Source of the DNA: Micromonospora echinospora
GTDB lineage: Bacteria; Actinomycetota; Actinomycetes; Mycobacteriales; Micromonosporaceae
DNA: 64,000 nt
NCBI RefSeq assembly: GCF_014203425.1
Contig: NZ_JACHJC010000001.1
Span: 2,914,001 to 2,978,000, forward strand
Direction: 5' to 3'
Position numbers and translations under genes: made by a program
Part shown: in pieces, positions 42,128 through 50,497 of the stretch
How positions within the stretch are numbered: position 1 is the stretch's first letter
How the letters are laid out: the number at the start of each line of letters is the position of its first letter
Notes under the pieces: model-generated
What the model saw: the letters and a program-made list of their open reading frames with translations, nothing else
Database searches by the model: none
What the model was told of the DNA's origin: nothing

Positions 42128-44275
42128 ATGGCAAACACCATCCGGTGGGAGCACGGCGACGACGGCATCGTGCTGCTCACCCTCGACCACCCCGGCCGCT
42201 CGGCGAACGTGATGAACGCGGAGTTCGGCGCGAGCCTCACGACCACTGTGGACCGGCTCGAAGCCGAACGCGACCGGATCACCGGCGTGATCGTCACCTC
42301 GGCCAAGAAGACGTTCTTCGCCGGCGGCGACCTGGGGACCCTGGTGCGGCTGACCCCCGCCGACGCCGAGACGTCAGCCGCCGGCGCGGCCGCGCTCAAG
42401 CACGCCGTACGCCGGCTGGAGACGCTCGGCCGTCCGGTCGTCGCCGCGATCAACGGATCGGCCCTCGGCGGCGGGCTGGAACTGGCACTGGGCTGCCACC
42501 ACCGCGTCGTCCTCGACGACCCCGCCATCGAGATCGGCTTTCCCGAGGTCACGCTCGGCCTGCTGCCCGGCTGCGGCGGCGTGGTGCGTACCGTCCGACT
42601 GCTGGGCGTGGTCGACGCGCTCACCAACTGGCTGCTGCGCGGCCAGCGCCACCGGCCGCAGGACGCGCTGGCGCATGGGCTGGTCGACGAGATCGCCGCC
42701 GACCGGGACGCCCTGACGGCCGCCGCCCGCGCCTGGATCGCCGCGAACCCGGACGCGACCCAGCCGTACGACCGCAAGGGCTACCGGATGCCTGGCGGCA
42801 CGCCGTCCACCCCGGCGCTCGCGGCCCAGTTGCCGGCCATGCCGGCGCTGCTGCGCAAGCAGCTCAAGGGCGCGCCCTACCCGGCGCCCCGCAACATCCT
42901 CGCCGCCGCCGTCGAGGGCGCCCAGGTCGACCTGGACACCGCGTTCGCGATCGAGGGGCGGTACTTCACCGAGCTGGCCACCGGCCGGATCGCCAAGAAC
43001 ATGATCAAGGCGCTCTTCTTCGACCTCCAGACCGCCCGGTCCCGGGCCGCCGGCGGGGACCACGAGCCGGTGCGCAGCGTCGCAGTCGTCGGCGCGGGCA
43101 TGATGGGCGCGGCCATCGCGTACGTCTGCGCCCGCGCCGGGATGCGCGTCGTGCTCAAGGACGTGACGGCAGAGGGGGCGCTGCGGGGCAAGGCGTACTC
43201 GGCTGGTCTGCTCGACAAGGCGGTCGCCCGGGGCCGGTCCACGCCGCAGAAGCGCGACGAGATCCTGGGCCGGATCCAGGCCACCGGTGACGTCGCCGAC
43301 CTCGCCGGCGTCGACCTCGTCATCGAGGCGGTCTTCGAGGACCCGGCGCTCAAGCACAAGGTGTACGCCGAGATCGAGCAGGTCGCGCCGGACGCGCTGA
43401 TCGCCTCCAACACGTCCACGCTGCCCATCACGCTGCTCGCCGAGGGCGTCAGCAAGCCGGAGGAGTTCGTCGGGCTGCACTTCTTCTCCCCGGTGGACAA
43501 GATGCCGCTGGTCGAGGTGATCCGTGGGGAGCGGACCAGCGAGGCCACGCTGGGGCGCGCCCTCGGGGTCGTCCGCGCGCTGCGCAAGACGCCGATCGTC
43601 GTCAACGACAGCCGGGGCTTCTTCACCAGCCGGGTGATCGGGACGTTCACCAACGAGGGCGTGGCGATGCTCGCCGAGGGCATCCCGGCGGCGACCATCG
43701 AGCAGGCCAGCAGCCAGGCCGGGTACCCCGCGCCGGTCCTCGCGCTGATGGACGAGCTGACCCTCACGCTGCCCCGCAGGATCCGGCAGGAGACGGCCGC
43801 GGCCACAGTCGCCGCGGGCGGCACCTGGCATCCGCACGCCGCCGACGCGGTCATCGACCGGATGATCGACGACTGCGGCCGGACCGGACGCTCCGGCGGC
43901 GCCGGCTTCTACGACTACCGCGACGGGAAGAGAGCCGGGCTCTGGCCGGGGCTGCGCGAGCAGTTCGGCGGCACCAACCTGGACACGCCCTTCGAGGACC
44001 TCCAGGAGCGGATGCTCTTCATCGAGGCGATCGAGTCGGTGCGGTGCCTGGACGAGGGCGTGCTGACCTCCGTGGCCGACGCCAACGTCGGCTCGATCCT
44101 GGGCATCGGCTATCCGAGCTGGACCGGCGGCGTCCTGCAGTACGTCAACCAGTACGACGGCGGGCTGCCGGGCTTCGTCGCCCGCGCCCGCGTGCTCGCC
44201 GAGCGCTACGGCGAGCGCTTCGACCCGCCGCCGCTGCTGTGCGCGATGGCCGAGCGGGGCGAGCGGTTCGAGTAG
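42128..44275 (+). CDS. fadB: Multifunctional beta-oxidation protein (enoyl-CoA hydratase / 3-hydroxyacyl-CoA dehydrogenase)
   Basis: A 715-aa FadB/FadJ alpha-subunit-like enzyme. The N-terminal crotonase domain (1 to ~190) has AINGSALGGGLELALGCHHR and a GFPEVTLGLLPGCGGVVRT loop with the two catalytic Glu positions. A linker is followed by the NAD-binding domain, with VAVVGAGMMGAAIAYVCARA near 318-337. Then SNTSTLPITLLAEGVSKPEE and LHFFSPVDKMPLVEVI carry the dehydrogenase His-Glu pair, and a C-terminal duplicated helical domain follows. It hydrates 2-enoyl-CoA and oxidises L-3-hydroxyacyl-CoA. It is cotranscribed with the thiolase. It ends 6 nt before the convergent GMC gene, so no separate terminator fits. 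Confidence 0.95.
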   Translation: MANTIRWEHGDDGIVLLTLDHPGRSANVMNAEFGASLTTTVDRLEAERDRITGVIVTSAKKTFFAGGDLGTLVRLTPADAETSAAGAAALKHAVRRLETLGRPVVAAINGSALGGGLELALGCHHRVVLDDPAIEIGFPEVTLGLLPGCGGVVRTVRLLGVVDALTNWLLRGQRHRPQDALAHGLVDEIAADRDALTAAARAWIAANPDATQPYDRKGYRMPGGTPSTPALAAQLPAMPALLRKQLKGAPYPAPRNILAAAVEGAQVDLDTAFAIEGRYFTELATGRIAKNMIKALFFDLQTARSRAAGGDHEPVRSVAVVGAGMMGAAIAYVCARAGMRVVLKDVTAEGALRGKAYSAGLLDKAVARGRSTPQKRDEILGRIQATGDVADLAGVDLVIEAVFEDPALKHKVYAEIEQVAPDALIASNTSTLPITLLAEGVSKPEEFVGLHFFSPVDKMPLVEVIRGERTSEATLGRALGVVRALRKTPIVVNDSRGFFTSRVIGTFTNEGVAMLAEGIPAATIEQASSQAGYPAPVLALMDELTLTLPRRIRQETAAATVAAGGTWHPHAADAVIDRMIDDCGRTGRSGGAGFYDYRDGKRAGLWPGLREQFGGTNLDTPFEDLQERMLFIEAIESVRCLDEGVLTSVADANVGSILGIGYPSWTGGVLQYVNQYDGGLPGFVARARVLAERYGERFDPPPLLCAMAERGERFE

Positions 44276-44281
44276 CGACGG

Positions 44282-46228
44282 TCAGAGCGCGGCGGCGAGT
44301 CGCTGGACGTTCATGTACGCGATGGCCTCGACGGAGATCATCGGGTTGACGCCCAGCGACGCCGGGAAGGTGGACGCGTCGGCGAGGACCAGGTTGGGGA
44401 CCTCCCACGTCGCGCCGTCCGGCCGGGCCACCGACGTCGCCGCGCTGCCGCCCATCCGGGCCGCGCCCATGATGTGCAGGGCGGCCATGGCGACCTGCCC
44501 GGGCGCGGTCCCGAGAGTCCCGGTGTGCCTGATGAACTCGTCGACGGAACTCGTGCCGCGTTCCCAGACCGGGCCGCGCTGGTGTCCGGACCAGAGCCGC
44601 AGCGCCCCGGCCGCCTCGACGATCCGGGCCGCGCCGGCGATTCCTGCTCGCATGTGGGCGGCGTCGTAGGGGGATAGGCGGTAGCGCACCACCGGCTCGC
44701 CGTCGCGGCCGACCCGGACCTCACCGCTGTCGCGGTCGCGGGTGATCACGCCGACGCCGCCGAGGTGCGGCAGCGCGCGCATCCGGTCCAGGTGTGCCCG
44801 TCCGCCCGTCCAGCTCATGAAGGACACCGCGGTGGCCGGATTGGTGGCGGCGGTCTCGTAGATGACGCCGTAGCCGCGGCCGTCGAGGTCAGCGTGCTCG
44901 GTGGAGTACCGGGTCTGCATCCCGCCCTCCCACGGCCGGACCTCCTCGGCGAACACGCCCCAGACGCCGGTCGCCGGGTGCAGGTGCAGGTGCCGGCCGA
45001 TGTTCGGGTTGGTGAGCCCGGAGCGGCGGAGCAGGGCCGGTGTCTGCACGCTGCCGGCGGCGACCACCACGGCGCGGGCGCGTACGGCGACCGGACGGCC
45101 GTCAGCGGTGTGGCCGGTCACGCCCGTCGCCCGGCCGGCCTCGACGGTGACGGTCCGCACGTCGACGCCGACGACGAGCCGCGCGCCGGCACGTTCCGCG
45201 TCGACCAGCCACGTCTTCGTCGCGGATCGTTTGGCGCCGATCCGGCAGCCCAGGCCGCAGCGCCCGCACTCGACACCGGTGTCGCAGCCGTCGACGTTGC
45301 GGGGCATCTCGTCGACGTGCCAGCCCAGGCGGTTCAGTCCGCGCTCCATCAGCGCGTCCCGGGAGGAGATCCGGCCGTGGTCGCGGTTGACGCCGAGCCT
45401 CGACCACACCGCGTCGAGGCAGCTGTCGTACTCGTCGGTGGCGAACTGCGGCACGCCCAGCGCGGCCCACTCCTCGCGTACCCGGGTCGGGGTGGGGAAC
45501 GACGTGGTGTAGTTCACCACTGTGCCGCCGCCGAGGCACTGCCCCTGGAGGATGCTGAGCTGGCCCTCGGCGGTGGCGGAGGGGCCCGGTGCGTAGAGCC
45601 GGGACAGCCCGGACAGCTCCCCGCCGTCGAAGTCCCTGTCGTCGTAGTAGCCGCCCTTCTCGACGACGACCACGTCCAGGCCGTGCCCGGCGAGGACCGC
45701 GGCGGCCGTGCCGCCGCCGGCACCGGATCCGACGACGACGACGTCGCAGTCCAGCGTGGTCGGCGCGGACGGGCGGACCGGGGTCAGCGACGGCGCGGGC
45801 GCGTCGGGCCGGACGCCGAGTGGCCCGGGGTAGCCGATGGCGTCCCACACGGGCGAGCGCCCGCCCGGCCCCGGAGTCAGGTAGTAGGAGAGGGTGGCGG
45901 CGCCCTTGAGCGCCTGGAACAGCGCCCGTTTGGCGGTGATCCGCGAGTCGGCCAGGGCGAGCAGCGTCCGCTCGCGGCGTTCCTGCGACTGCCGGGAGAA
46001 CGGCTGCGCGGAACCGCCGAGAACGAGCTGGGTGACGGGGGAGTCCCACCGGTCCAGCAGCCGCAGGAACTGCCGGACCTCAGCGGCGCGCGGATTGTGC
46101 AGCACGAGCGCGGCCATCACCTCGGGCGCGCCGAGCCGGCTGGCCGACGGGACCTCGGCCCCGTCGCCCGGCGCGAACGTGTCACAGATGCTCGCCAGGG
46201 CGGCGCGCTGGCGGTCGGACAGGTGCAC
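44282..46228 (-). CDS. GMC-family oxidoreductase, long-chain alcohol oxidase-like
   Basis: A 648-aa flavoprotein. The first ~140 residues (DRQRAALASICDTFAPGDGA) are a helical extension seen in long-chain fatty alcohol oxidases. The FAD motif VVVVGSGAGGGTAAAVLAGH (about 164-183) follows, then QCLGGGTVVNYTTSFPTP. A cysteine-rich segment ECGRCGLGCRIGAKRS matches the LCAO/FAO1 branch. The C-terminus HIMGAARMGGSAATSV with NLVLADASTFPASLGVNPMI carries the His/Asn active-site pair. It likely oxidises a long-chain primary alcohol to aldehyde using O2 or another acceptor. It lies 33 nt after the acyl-CoA dehydrogenase gene on the same strand, so probably cotranscribed. Confidence 0.88.
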   Translation of the reverse strand: MHLSDRQRAALASICDTFAPGDGAEVPSASRLGAPEVMAALVLHNPRAAEVRQFLRLLDRWDSPVTQLVLGGSAQPFSRQSQERRERTLLALADSRITAKRALFQALKGAATLSYYLTPGPGGRSPVWDAIGYPGPLGVRPDAPAPSLTPVRPSAPTTLDCDVVVVGSGAGGGTAAAVLAGHGLDVVVVEKGGYYDDRDFDGGELSGLSRLYAPGPSATAEGQLSILQGQCLGGGTVVNYTTSFPTPTRVREEWAALGVPQFATDEYDSCLDAVWSRLGVNRDHGRISSRDALMERGLNRLGWHVDEMPRNVDGCDTGVECGRCGLGCRIGAKRSATKTWLVDAERAGARLVVGVDVRTVTVEAGRATGVTGHTADGRPVAVRARAVVVAAGSVQTPALLRRSGLTNPNIGRHLHLHPATGVWGVFAEEVRPWEGGMQTRYSTEHADLDGRGYGVIYETAATNPATAVSFMSWTGGRAHLDRMRALPHLGGVGVITRDRDSGEVRVGRDGEPVVRYRLSPYDAAHMRAGIAGAARIVEAAGALRLWSGHQRGPVWERGTSSVDEFIRHTGTLGTAPGQVAMAALHIMGAARMGGSAATSVARPDGATWEVPNLVLADASTFPASLGVNPMISVEAIAYMNVQRLAAAL

Positions 46229-46261
46229 GGTGCCTCCGAGTGGCCGAGGGGGCCGGGTGCG

Positions 46262-47413
46262 TCAGAGCATCCGGTCGGACAGTCCGTACGTCTTCGCGAT
46301 GATCTCGCGCTGGATCTCGCTCGCGCCGCCGTAGACGGTGGACACGATCGACGAGCGCACCAGGCGCTCCATGTCGAACTCGGTGGTGTAGCCGTAGCCG
46401 CCCATCATCTGCATCGCGTCCAGGGCGACCCGGCGGGCGGTCTCGGTGGCCTTGAGCTTCGCCATCGAGCTCTCCCGGGGCAGCATCGTGTCCGGGGACC
46501 TGTCGACAGCGGCGGCGGTGTCGTAGACCAGCAGCCGGGCGCACTCGATCTCGGTGGCCAGGTCGGCGAGGCGGTGCCGGATCACCTGGAACGACCCGAT
46601 CGGCCGGCGGAACTGCCGCCGGTTCTTGACGTACTCCACGACGTCGTCGAACGCCCGCTGCGCGGTGCCGAGCATGATGCTGGCGAGGATCAGCCGTTCC
46701 ATGTTGAGCCCGGCCATCAGTTGCCGCCAGCCGTTGTCGACCTCGCCGACCACGGCGTCGGCGGGCAGCACGCAGTCGGTGAAGTAGAGGTCGTTGACCT
46801 CCCGGCCGCCCATGGTGTCGATGCCGGACACGGTCAGGCCGGGTGCCGTGGCGGGGACCAGGAACATGGTCAGGCCGTGGTGGTCGCCGGCCCGGCCGGA
46901 GGTACGGGCGACCAGCAGGATGTGCTCGGCCAGGTGGGCGTTCGAACACCACGTCTTCTGGCCGTTGACGACGTACCCGTCATCGCGGCGCTCGGCGCGG
47001 CAGCTCAGGTTCGCCACGTCCGAGCCGGCCTCGGGCTCGGACATCGCCACCGCCTCGATGACGCCACGGGCCACCCCGGACAGGATCAGCTTCTTCTGCG
47101 CCGGTGTGCCGAACCGCTGGTAGGTGGCGGCCACGATGATCGAGGTGGTGAAGCCGCCGATCGGGGCCATCGCGCGGGCCGTCTCCTCCAGGAACAGGCA
47201 CAGCTCCGTCATGCCGGCGCCGCCGCCGTCGAACTCCTCCGGCAGGGACAGGCCCAGCCAGCCGAGGTCGGCCATCCTGCGGTACAGCTCGGGGCTGTGC
47301 GGTTCCCGGCCGCCGTTCGTGAGGTTCTGCCGCTGCTCGCGGGTGCCCACCTCGCGGCGGCAGAAGTCCCGCACCGCCTCGACCAGGGATCGTTGCTCGT
47401 CGCTCCACTCCAC
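46262..47413 (-). CDS. Acyl-CoA dehydrogenase (1)
   Basis: A 383-aa flavoprotein dehydrogenase. FAD/substrate motifs are AVAMSEPEAGSDVANL (121-136) and VVNGQKTWCSNAHLAEH. The helix GLNMERLILA places Glu239 where long-chain and isovaleryl-CoA dehydrogenases carry their catalytic base. YGGASEIQREIIAKTYGL closes the protein with Gly in the MCAD-type Glu position. It forms the 2,3 double bond of acyl-CoA. The start is GTG 47411-47413 with GGAGG 7 nt upstream. It is divergent from the aldehyde dehydrogenase gene across 76 nt that contain the shared TATCAAATGTCA element, so both may answer to the GntR regulator. Confidence 0.93.
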   Translation of the reverse strand: MEWSDEQRSLVEAVRDFCRREVGTREQRQNLTNGGREPHSPELYRRMADLGWLGLSLPEEFDGGGAGMTELCLFLEETARAMAPIGGFTTSIIVAATYQRFGTPAQKKLILSGVARGVIEAVAMSEPEAGSDVANLSCRAERRDDGYVVNGQKTWCSNAHLAEHILLVARTSGRAGDHHGLTMFLVPATAPGLTVSGIDTMGGREVNDLYFTDCVLPADAVVGEVDNGWRQLMAGLNMERLILASIMLGTAQRAFDDVVEYVKNRRQFRRPIGSFQVIRHRLADLATEIECARLLVYDTAAAVDRSPDTMLPRESSMAKLKATETARRVALDAMQMMGGYGYTTEFDMERLVRSSIVSTVYGGASEIQREIIAKTYGLSDRML

Positions 47414-47466
47414 TGCGGTACCTCCAGCGCGTCAGCAGGGATTGACAGCAAGGCTAGACTATCGAA

Positions 47467-47478
47467 TATCAAATGTCA
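47467..47478. promoter_or_regulatory. TATCAAATGTCA element, site 1 (acyl-CoA dehydrogenase / aldehyde dehydrogenase)
   Basis: This 12-mer is identical to one at the GntR/enoyl-CoA hydratase promoters (49673-49684). It reads as direct 7-nt units TATCAAA-TGTCAgg. It abuts the aldehyde dehydrogenase ribosome site (CAGGAGG) and lies about 20 nt downstream of a TTGACA hexamer. It is a likely operator of the GntR/FCD regulator; the identity of the regulator is inferred. Confidence 0.55.
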
Positions 47479-47489
47479 GGAGGCTGCCG

Positions 47490-48980
47490 ATGACGTCCCT
47501 CGTGGAGCGCCCTCGCCGGTTGCGCGTCGCCGACCCGGTCACCGGGGAGCACCGCGCCGACTACGAGATGGCCGACGACGAAGCCGTACGCGCCGCCGTC
47601 GGGCGGGCCCGCGAAGCGGCCGGCTGGTGGGCGGGCCTGGACGCCCGGCAGCGCCGCCGGCACCTGCTCGCGTACAAGGCGTCGATCGCCGGCGGCATCG
47701 ACGAGCTGGCCGGCATCATCCGGAGCGAGACCGGCAAGTCCCTCGCCGGAGCCCAGCTCGAGGTGATGCTCGCCGTCGAGCACCTGGACTGGGCGGCGCG
47801 CCATGCCCGGCGGGTGCTCCGGCGACGGTCGGTCTCCTCCGGCCTGCTCGCGTTCAACCAGGCCGCCTCCGTCGAGTACGTGCCGTACGGCGTGGTCGGC
47901 GTGATCGGCCCGTGGAACTACCCCGTCTACACGCCGCTGGGCGCGGTGTCGCACGCGCTCGCCGCGGGCAACGCGGTGGTGTTCAAGCCCAGCGAGTTCA
48001 CCCCGGGCGTCGGGGTGTGGCTGGCCGAGCGCTGGCGTGCGCTGCTCCCCGGCCACCCGGTCCTGCAGGTCGTCACCGGCGACGGCACGACCGGTGCCGC
48101 GCTGTGCCGCGCGGGGGTCGACAAGGTCGCGTTCACCGGGTCGGCCGCGACGGCGCGCGTGGTGATGGCCGCCTGCGCCGAGAGCCTGACGCCGGTGGTG
48201 ATCGAGGGCGGCGGCAAGGACGCGCTCATCGTCACCGCCGACGCCGACCTCGACGCCGCCGCCCGGGCGGCGGTCTTCGGCGGCCTCGGCAACGCCGGGC
48301 AGACCTGCGCCGGCGTCGAGCGCGTCTACGTCGAACAGCCGGTGTACGAGCAGTTCCTGACCAGGCTGACCGAGCTGGCGCGGGAGATCCGCCCGGGCGC
48401 CGAGCCGGACGCGCCGTACGGGCCGATGACCACGCCCGCCCAGCCGGACGTCGTGCGGCGCCACGTCACCGACGCGCTCGACCGGGGCGGCCGGGCGGTG
48501 GTCGGTGACGCGAACTCGGTACGGCCCCCGTTCGTGGAGCCGGTCGTGCTGGCCGAGGTGCCGGAGGACAGCGCGGCGGTGACCGAGGAGACGTTCGGGC
48601 CGGTGCTCGTGGTCAACCCGGTGGCCGACGCCGACGAGGCGGTACGCCGGACGAACGCGACGACCTACGGGCTCTCCGGCTCGATCTTCACCCGGGACCG
48701 CCGCCGTGGCCTGGCGCTCGCCGGGCGGCTGCGGGCCGGCGCGGTGTCGATCAACTCGGTGCTGGGGTACGCGGGCGTGCCGTCACTGCCCTTCGGCGGT
48801 GTGGGCGACTCGGGGTTCGGCCGGGTCCACGGCGCGGACGGACTGCGCGAGTTCAGCCGGGCGCGGTCGGTCACGTGGCAGCGGTTCCGGCCCGCGATCG
48901 ACGTGATGACGCTGCAGCCGTCCGCCGCCGCCATGCGCCGGTCGCTGGCGATGTTCGCCAGGCGTCATGGCCGCCGGTGA
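47490..48980 (+). CDS. Aldehyde dehydrogenase (NAD(P)+-dependent)
   Basis: A 496-aa ALDH-superfamily enzyme. Asn143 is in GPWNYPVYTPL, the cofactor loop in AGNAVVFKPSE, the general-base Glu239 in VVIEGGGKDALIV and nucleophile Cys273 in GNAGQTCAGVERVYV. TEETFGPVLVV and PFGGVGDSGFGRVHG follow. It oxidises an aldehyde to the acid. With Lcp producing oligo-isoprenoid aldehydes and the OxiA-like gene decayed, this is the best candidate for the missing aldehyde-oxidation step (inference). The C-terminal ~30 residues after WQRFRPAIDVM resemble membrane-proximal tails of long-chain ALDHs but contain no clear helix. The ATG has CAGGAGG 5 nt upstream, next to the shared operator-like element. Confidence 0.92.
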   Translation: MTSLVERPRRLRVADPVTGEHRADYEMADDEAVRAAVGRAREAAGWWAGLDARQRRRHLLAYKASIAGGIDELAGIIRSETGKSLAGAQLEVMLAVEHLDWAARHARRVLRRRSVSSGLLAFNQAASVEYVPYGVVGVIGPWNYPVYTPLGAVSHALAAGNAVVFKPSEFTPGVGVWLAERWRALLPGHPVLQVVTGDGTTGAALCRAGVDKVAFTGSAATARVVMAACAESLTPVVIEGGGKDALIVTADADLDAAARAAVFGGLGNAGQTCAGVERVYVEQPVYEQFLTRLTELAREIRPGAEPDAPYGPMTTPAQPDVVRRHVTDALDRGGRAVVGDANSVRPPFVEPVVLAEVPEDSAAVTEETFGPVLVVNPVADADEAVRRTNATTYGLSGSIFTRDRRRGLALAGRLRAGAVSINSVLGYAGVPSLPFGGVGDSGFGRVHGADGLREFSRARSVTWQRFRPAIDVMTLQPSAAAMRRSLAMFARRHGRR

Positions 48981-48981
48981 C

Positions 48982-49662
48982 TCACTCGTTCCACACGCCG
49001 AGGCCGTCGAGGTGCTTGACCAGCCGCTCGGCGCCGTCGGTGAAGTGGCGGGCCATGACCGGCCGGACGGTCTCCGGGTCGCGGGCTTCGAGCGCGTCGA
49101 GCAGGGCCTCGTGATCGGCGACCATGCCGGCGCGCCACTCCGGGTCGGCGGCGTAGAAGCGCGAGGGCGTGTAGCGGGTCACGGTCCGCAGCAGCCAGGA
49201 CAGCTTGCGCGCGTCGGCGAGCCGGTTGATCCGCCGGTGGAACTCGTACTCCAGTTGCTCGACCCGGCTGACCTGCCGCGCCTGGGCGGCCCGGCGCAGG
49301 CGCTCGTGCTGCTGCCGCAGGTCGTCGAGCTGGTCGGGCGTGATGCTGAGGGCGACCCGGGCGGCCAGCTCACCGGCGATGTGGCCCTGGAGGCCGAACA
49401 CGTCGATGATGTCCTGCCGGGACAGCGGCGCGACCACGTGCCCGCGGCGCGGTTGCAGCTCGACCATGTCCTCCGCGCGCAACATCAGCAGCGCCTCACG
49501 CACCGGCGTGATGCTCAGCCCGGTCTCCTGGGCGACCTTCTCCAGTCGGATCCGTTCGCCGGGGCGCAGCTGGCCGGACATGATCCGGTCACGCAGCAGG
49601 CCCGCCACCGTCTCGGAGAGCTGGGGCTGGGACACGCTCGGGGTCTTGCCACGTTCCGCCAC
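48982..49662 (-). CDS. GntR-family transcriptional regulator with FCD ligand domain
   Basis: A 226-aa FadR-subfamily GntR protein. The winged helix is at about 12-75: LSETVAGLLRDRIMSGQLRP, then GERIRLEKVAQETGLSITPV and REALLMLRAEDMVELQPRRG. The C-terminal FCD domain (about 90-220) has Asp/His metal positions, for example EFHRRINRLADARKL and MVADHEALLDALEARD. Such proteins sense acids or acyl-CoAs. Start GTG 49660-49662, with TACCCT exactly 6 nt upstream, is leaderless-type. A TATCAAATGTCA element overlaps that -10 box, suggesting autoregulation. It ends 1 nt after the aldehyde dehydrogenase stop on the other strand. Confidence 0.92.
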   Translation of the reverse strand: MAERGKTPSVSQPQLSETVAGLLRDRIMSGQLRPGERIRLEKVAQETGLSITPVREALLMLRAEDMVELQPRRGHVVAPLSRQDIIDVFGLQGHIAGELAARVALSITPDQLDDLRQQHERLRRAAQARQVSRVEQLEYEFHRRINRLADARKLSWLLRTVTRYTPSRFYAADPEWRAGMVADHEALLDALEARDPETVRPVMARHFTDGAERLVKHLDGLGVWNE

Positions 49663-49668
49663 CGGACA

Positions 49669-49684
49669 AGGGTATCAAATGTCA
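49669..49684. promoter_or_regulatory. GntR -10 box overlapping TATCAAATGTCA element, site 2
   Basis: TACCCT on the minus strand (49669-49674) is the leaderless -10 of the GntR gene. TATCAAATGTCA (49673-49684) overlaps it and the ATG of the enoyl-CoA hydratase (49679-49681). The site continues as AATGTCG, giving three 7-nt direct units TATCAAA-TGTCAAA-TGTCGCA. The start codons of the two divergent genes are only 16 nt apart, so one bound protein would affect both. Confidence 0.55.
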
Positions 49685-50497
49685 AATGTCGCAAAAACCG
49701 AACCGGCGGGTGAGGGCTTGCTGGCCGCCACCGCCGGTGGCGTCCGCACCATCTGGTTCGACCGGCCCGACCGGCGCAACGCGATGTCACTGGAGATGTT
49801 CCGCGACTACTACGCCGCGCTCGTGGCCGCCGACGCCGACCCTCAGGTACGGGCGATAGTGGTGACCGGCGCCGGCGACTGGTTCTGCGCCGGCGCCGAC
49901 CCGGAGGCGCTCGTCGCGCTGCTGGACGAGCACAACCGTGACCTGCTCGCAGACGAGTTCGGCTTCCCACCGCACCTGCCGTCGACGCTCGGCACGCCGA
50001 TCGTCGCGGCGGTGAACGGCGGAGCGGCCGGCCTGGGCCTGGTCCACGCGCTCTACGCCGACGTGCGGTTCCTTTCCGAGCGGGCGCGCCTGTCCACCTC
50101 GTTCAGCCGGCTCGGCCTCGTCGGCGAGTACGGCAGCGCCTGGCTGCTGCCCCGGCTGATCGGCGTCGGCAACGCGCTCGACCTGTTGCTGTCCGGCCGC
50201 AAGGTCGACGCCACGGAGGCGTACCGGATCGGGCTGGTACAACGTGTGCTCCCGCGCGACGAGGTGCTGGCCGAGGCGCAAGCCTATGCCGCGGACCTCG
50301 CCGAGCACTGCTCACCGGCCTCCATGGCGGTGATCCGGCAGCAGGTCTGGTCGGGCCTGGAGACCGGGGCGGCCGAGGCGGCCGGCGACGCCGTCCGGCT
50401 CATGACCGCCTCCCTCGCCGGGGCCGACTTCGGCGAGGCCCTGCTCAGCCAGGCCCAGGGACGCGCACCCCGCTTCGCCCCGCGGGCCGGCGCGTGA
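49679..50497 (+). CDS. Enoyl-CoA hydratase/isomerase family protein
   Basis: A 272-aa crotonase-fold protein. DRPDRRNAMSLEMFRDYYAA opens the fold, and the oxyanion-hole strands are VTGAGDWFCAGADPEAL and AAVNGGAAGLGLVHALYAD. STSFSRLGLVGEYGSAWLLP holds the catalytic loop, where the second Glu appears as VGEYGS. One of the two classic hydratase Glu residues is not obvious (AAGLGLVHAL), so isomerase or another crotonase activity is possible. The ATG lies inside the operator-like TATCAAATGTCA element with a weak AAGG upstream. It is the first gene of a four-gene run: crotonase, racemase, LLM oxidoreductase, acyl-CoA dehydrogenase. Confidence 0.88.
   Translation: MSNVAKTEPAGEGLLAATAGGVRTIWFDRPDRRNAMSLEMFRDYYAALVAADADPQVRAIVVTGAGDWFCAGADPEALVALLDEHNRDLLADEFGFPPHLPSTLGTPIVAAVNGGAAGLGLVHALYADVRFLSERARLSTSFSRLGLVGEYGSAWLLPRLIGVGNALDLLLSGRKVDATEAYRIGLVQRVLPRDEVLAEAQAYAADLAEHCSPASMAVIRQQVWSGLETGAAEAAGDAVRLMTASLAGADFGEALLSQAQGRAPRFAPRAGA

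Noticed and set aside
47442..47460. TTGACA and TAGACT as a -35/-10 pair for the aldehyde dehydrogenase
   Set aside because: They are 7 nt apart, far from the 16-18 nt needed; each could belong to another promoter but not to one together.
44765..48508. 1,247-codon plus-strand open frame opposite the GMC and acyl-CoA dehydrogenase genes
   Set aside because: Antisense shadow of high-GC codon bias; composition is Gly/Arg/Val/His-rich with no family motif, while the opposite strand has clear GMC and dehydrogenase genes.
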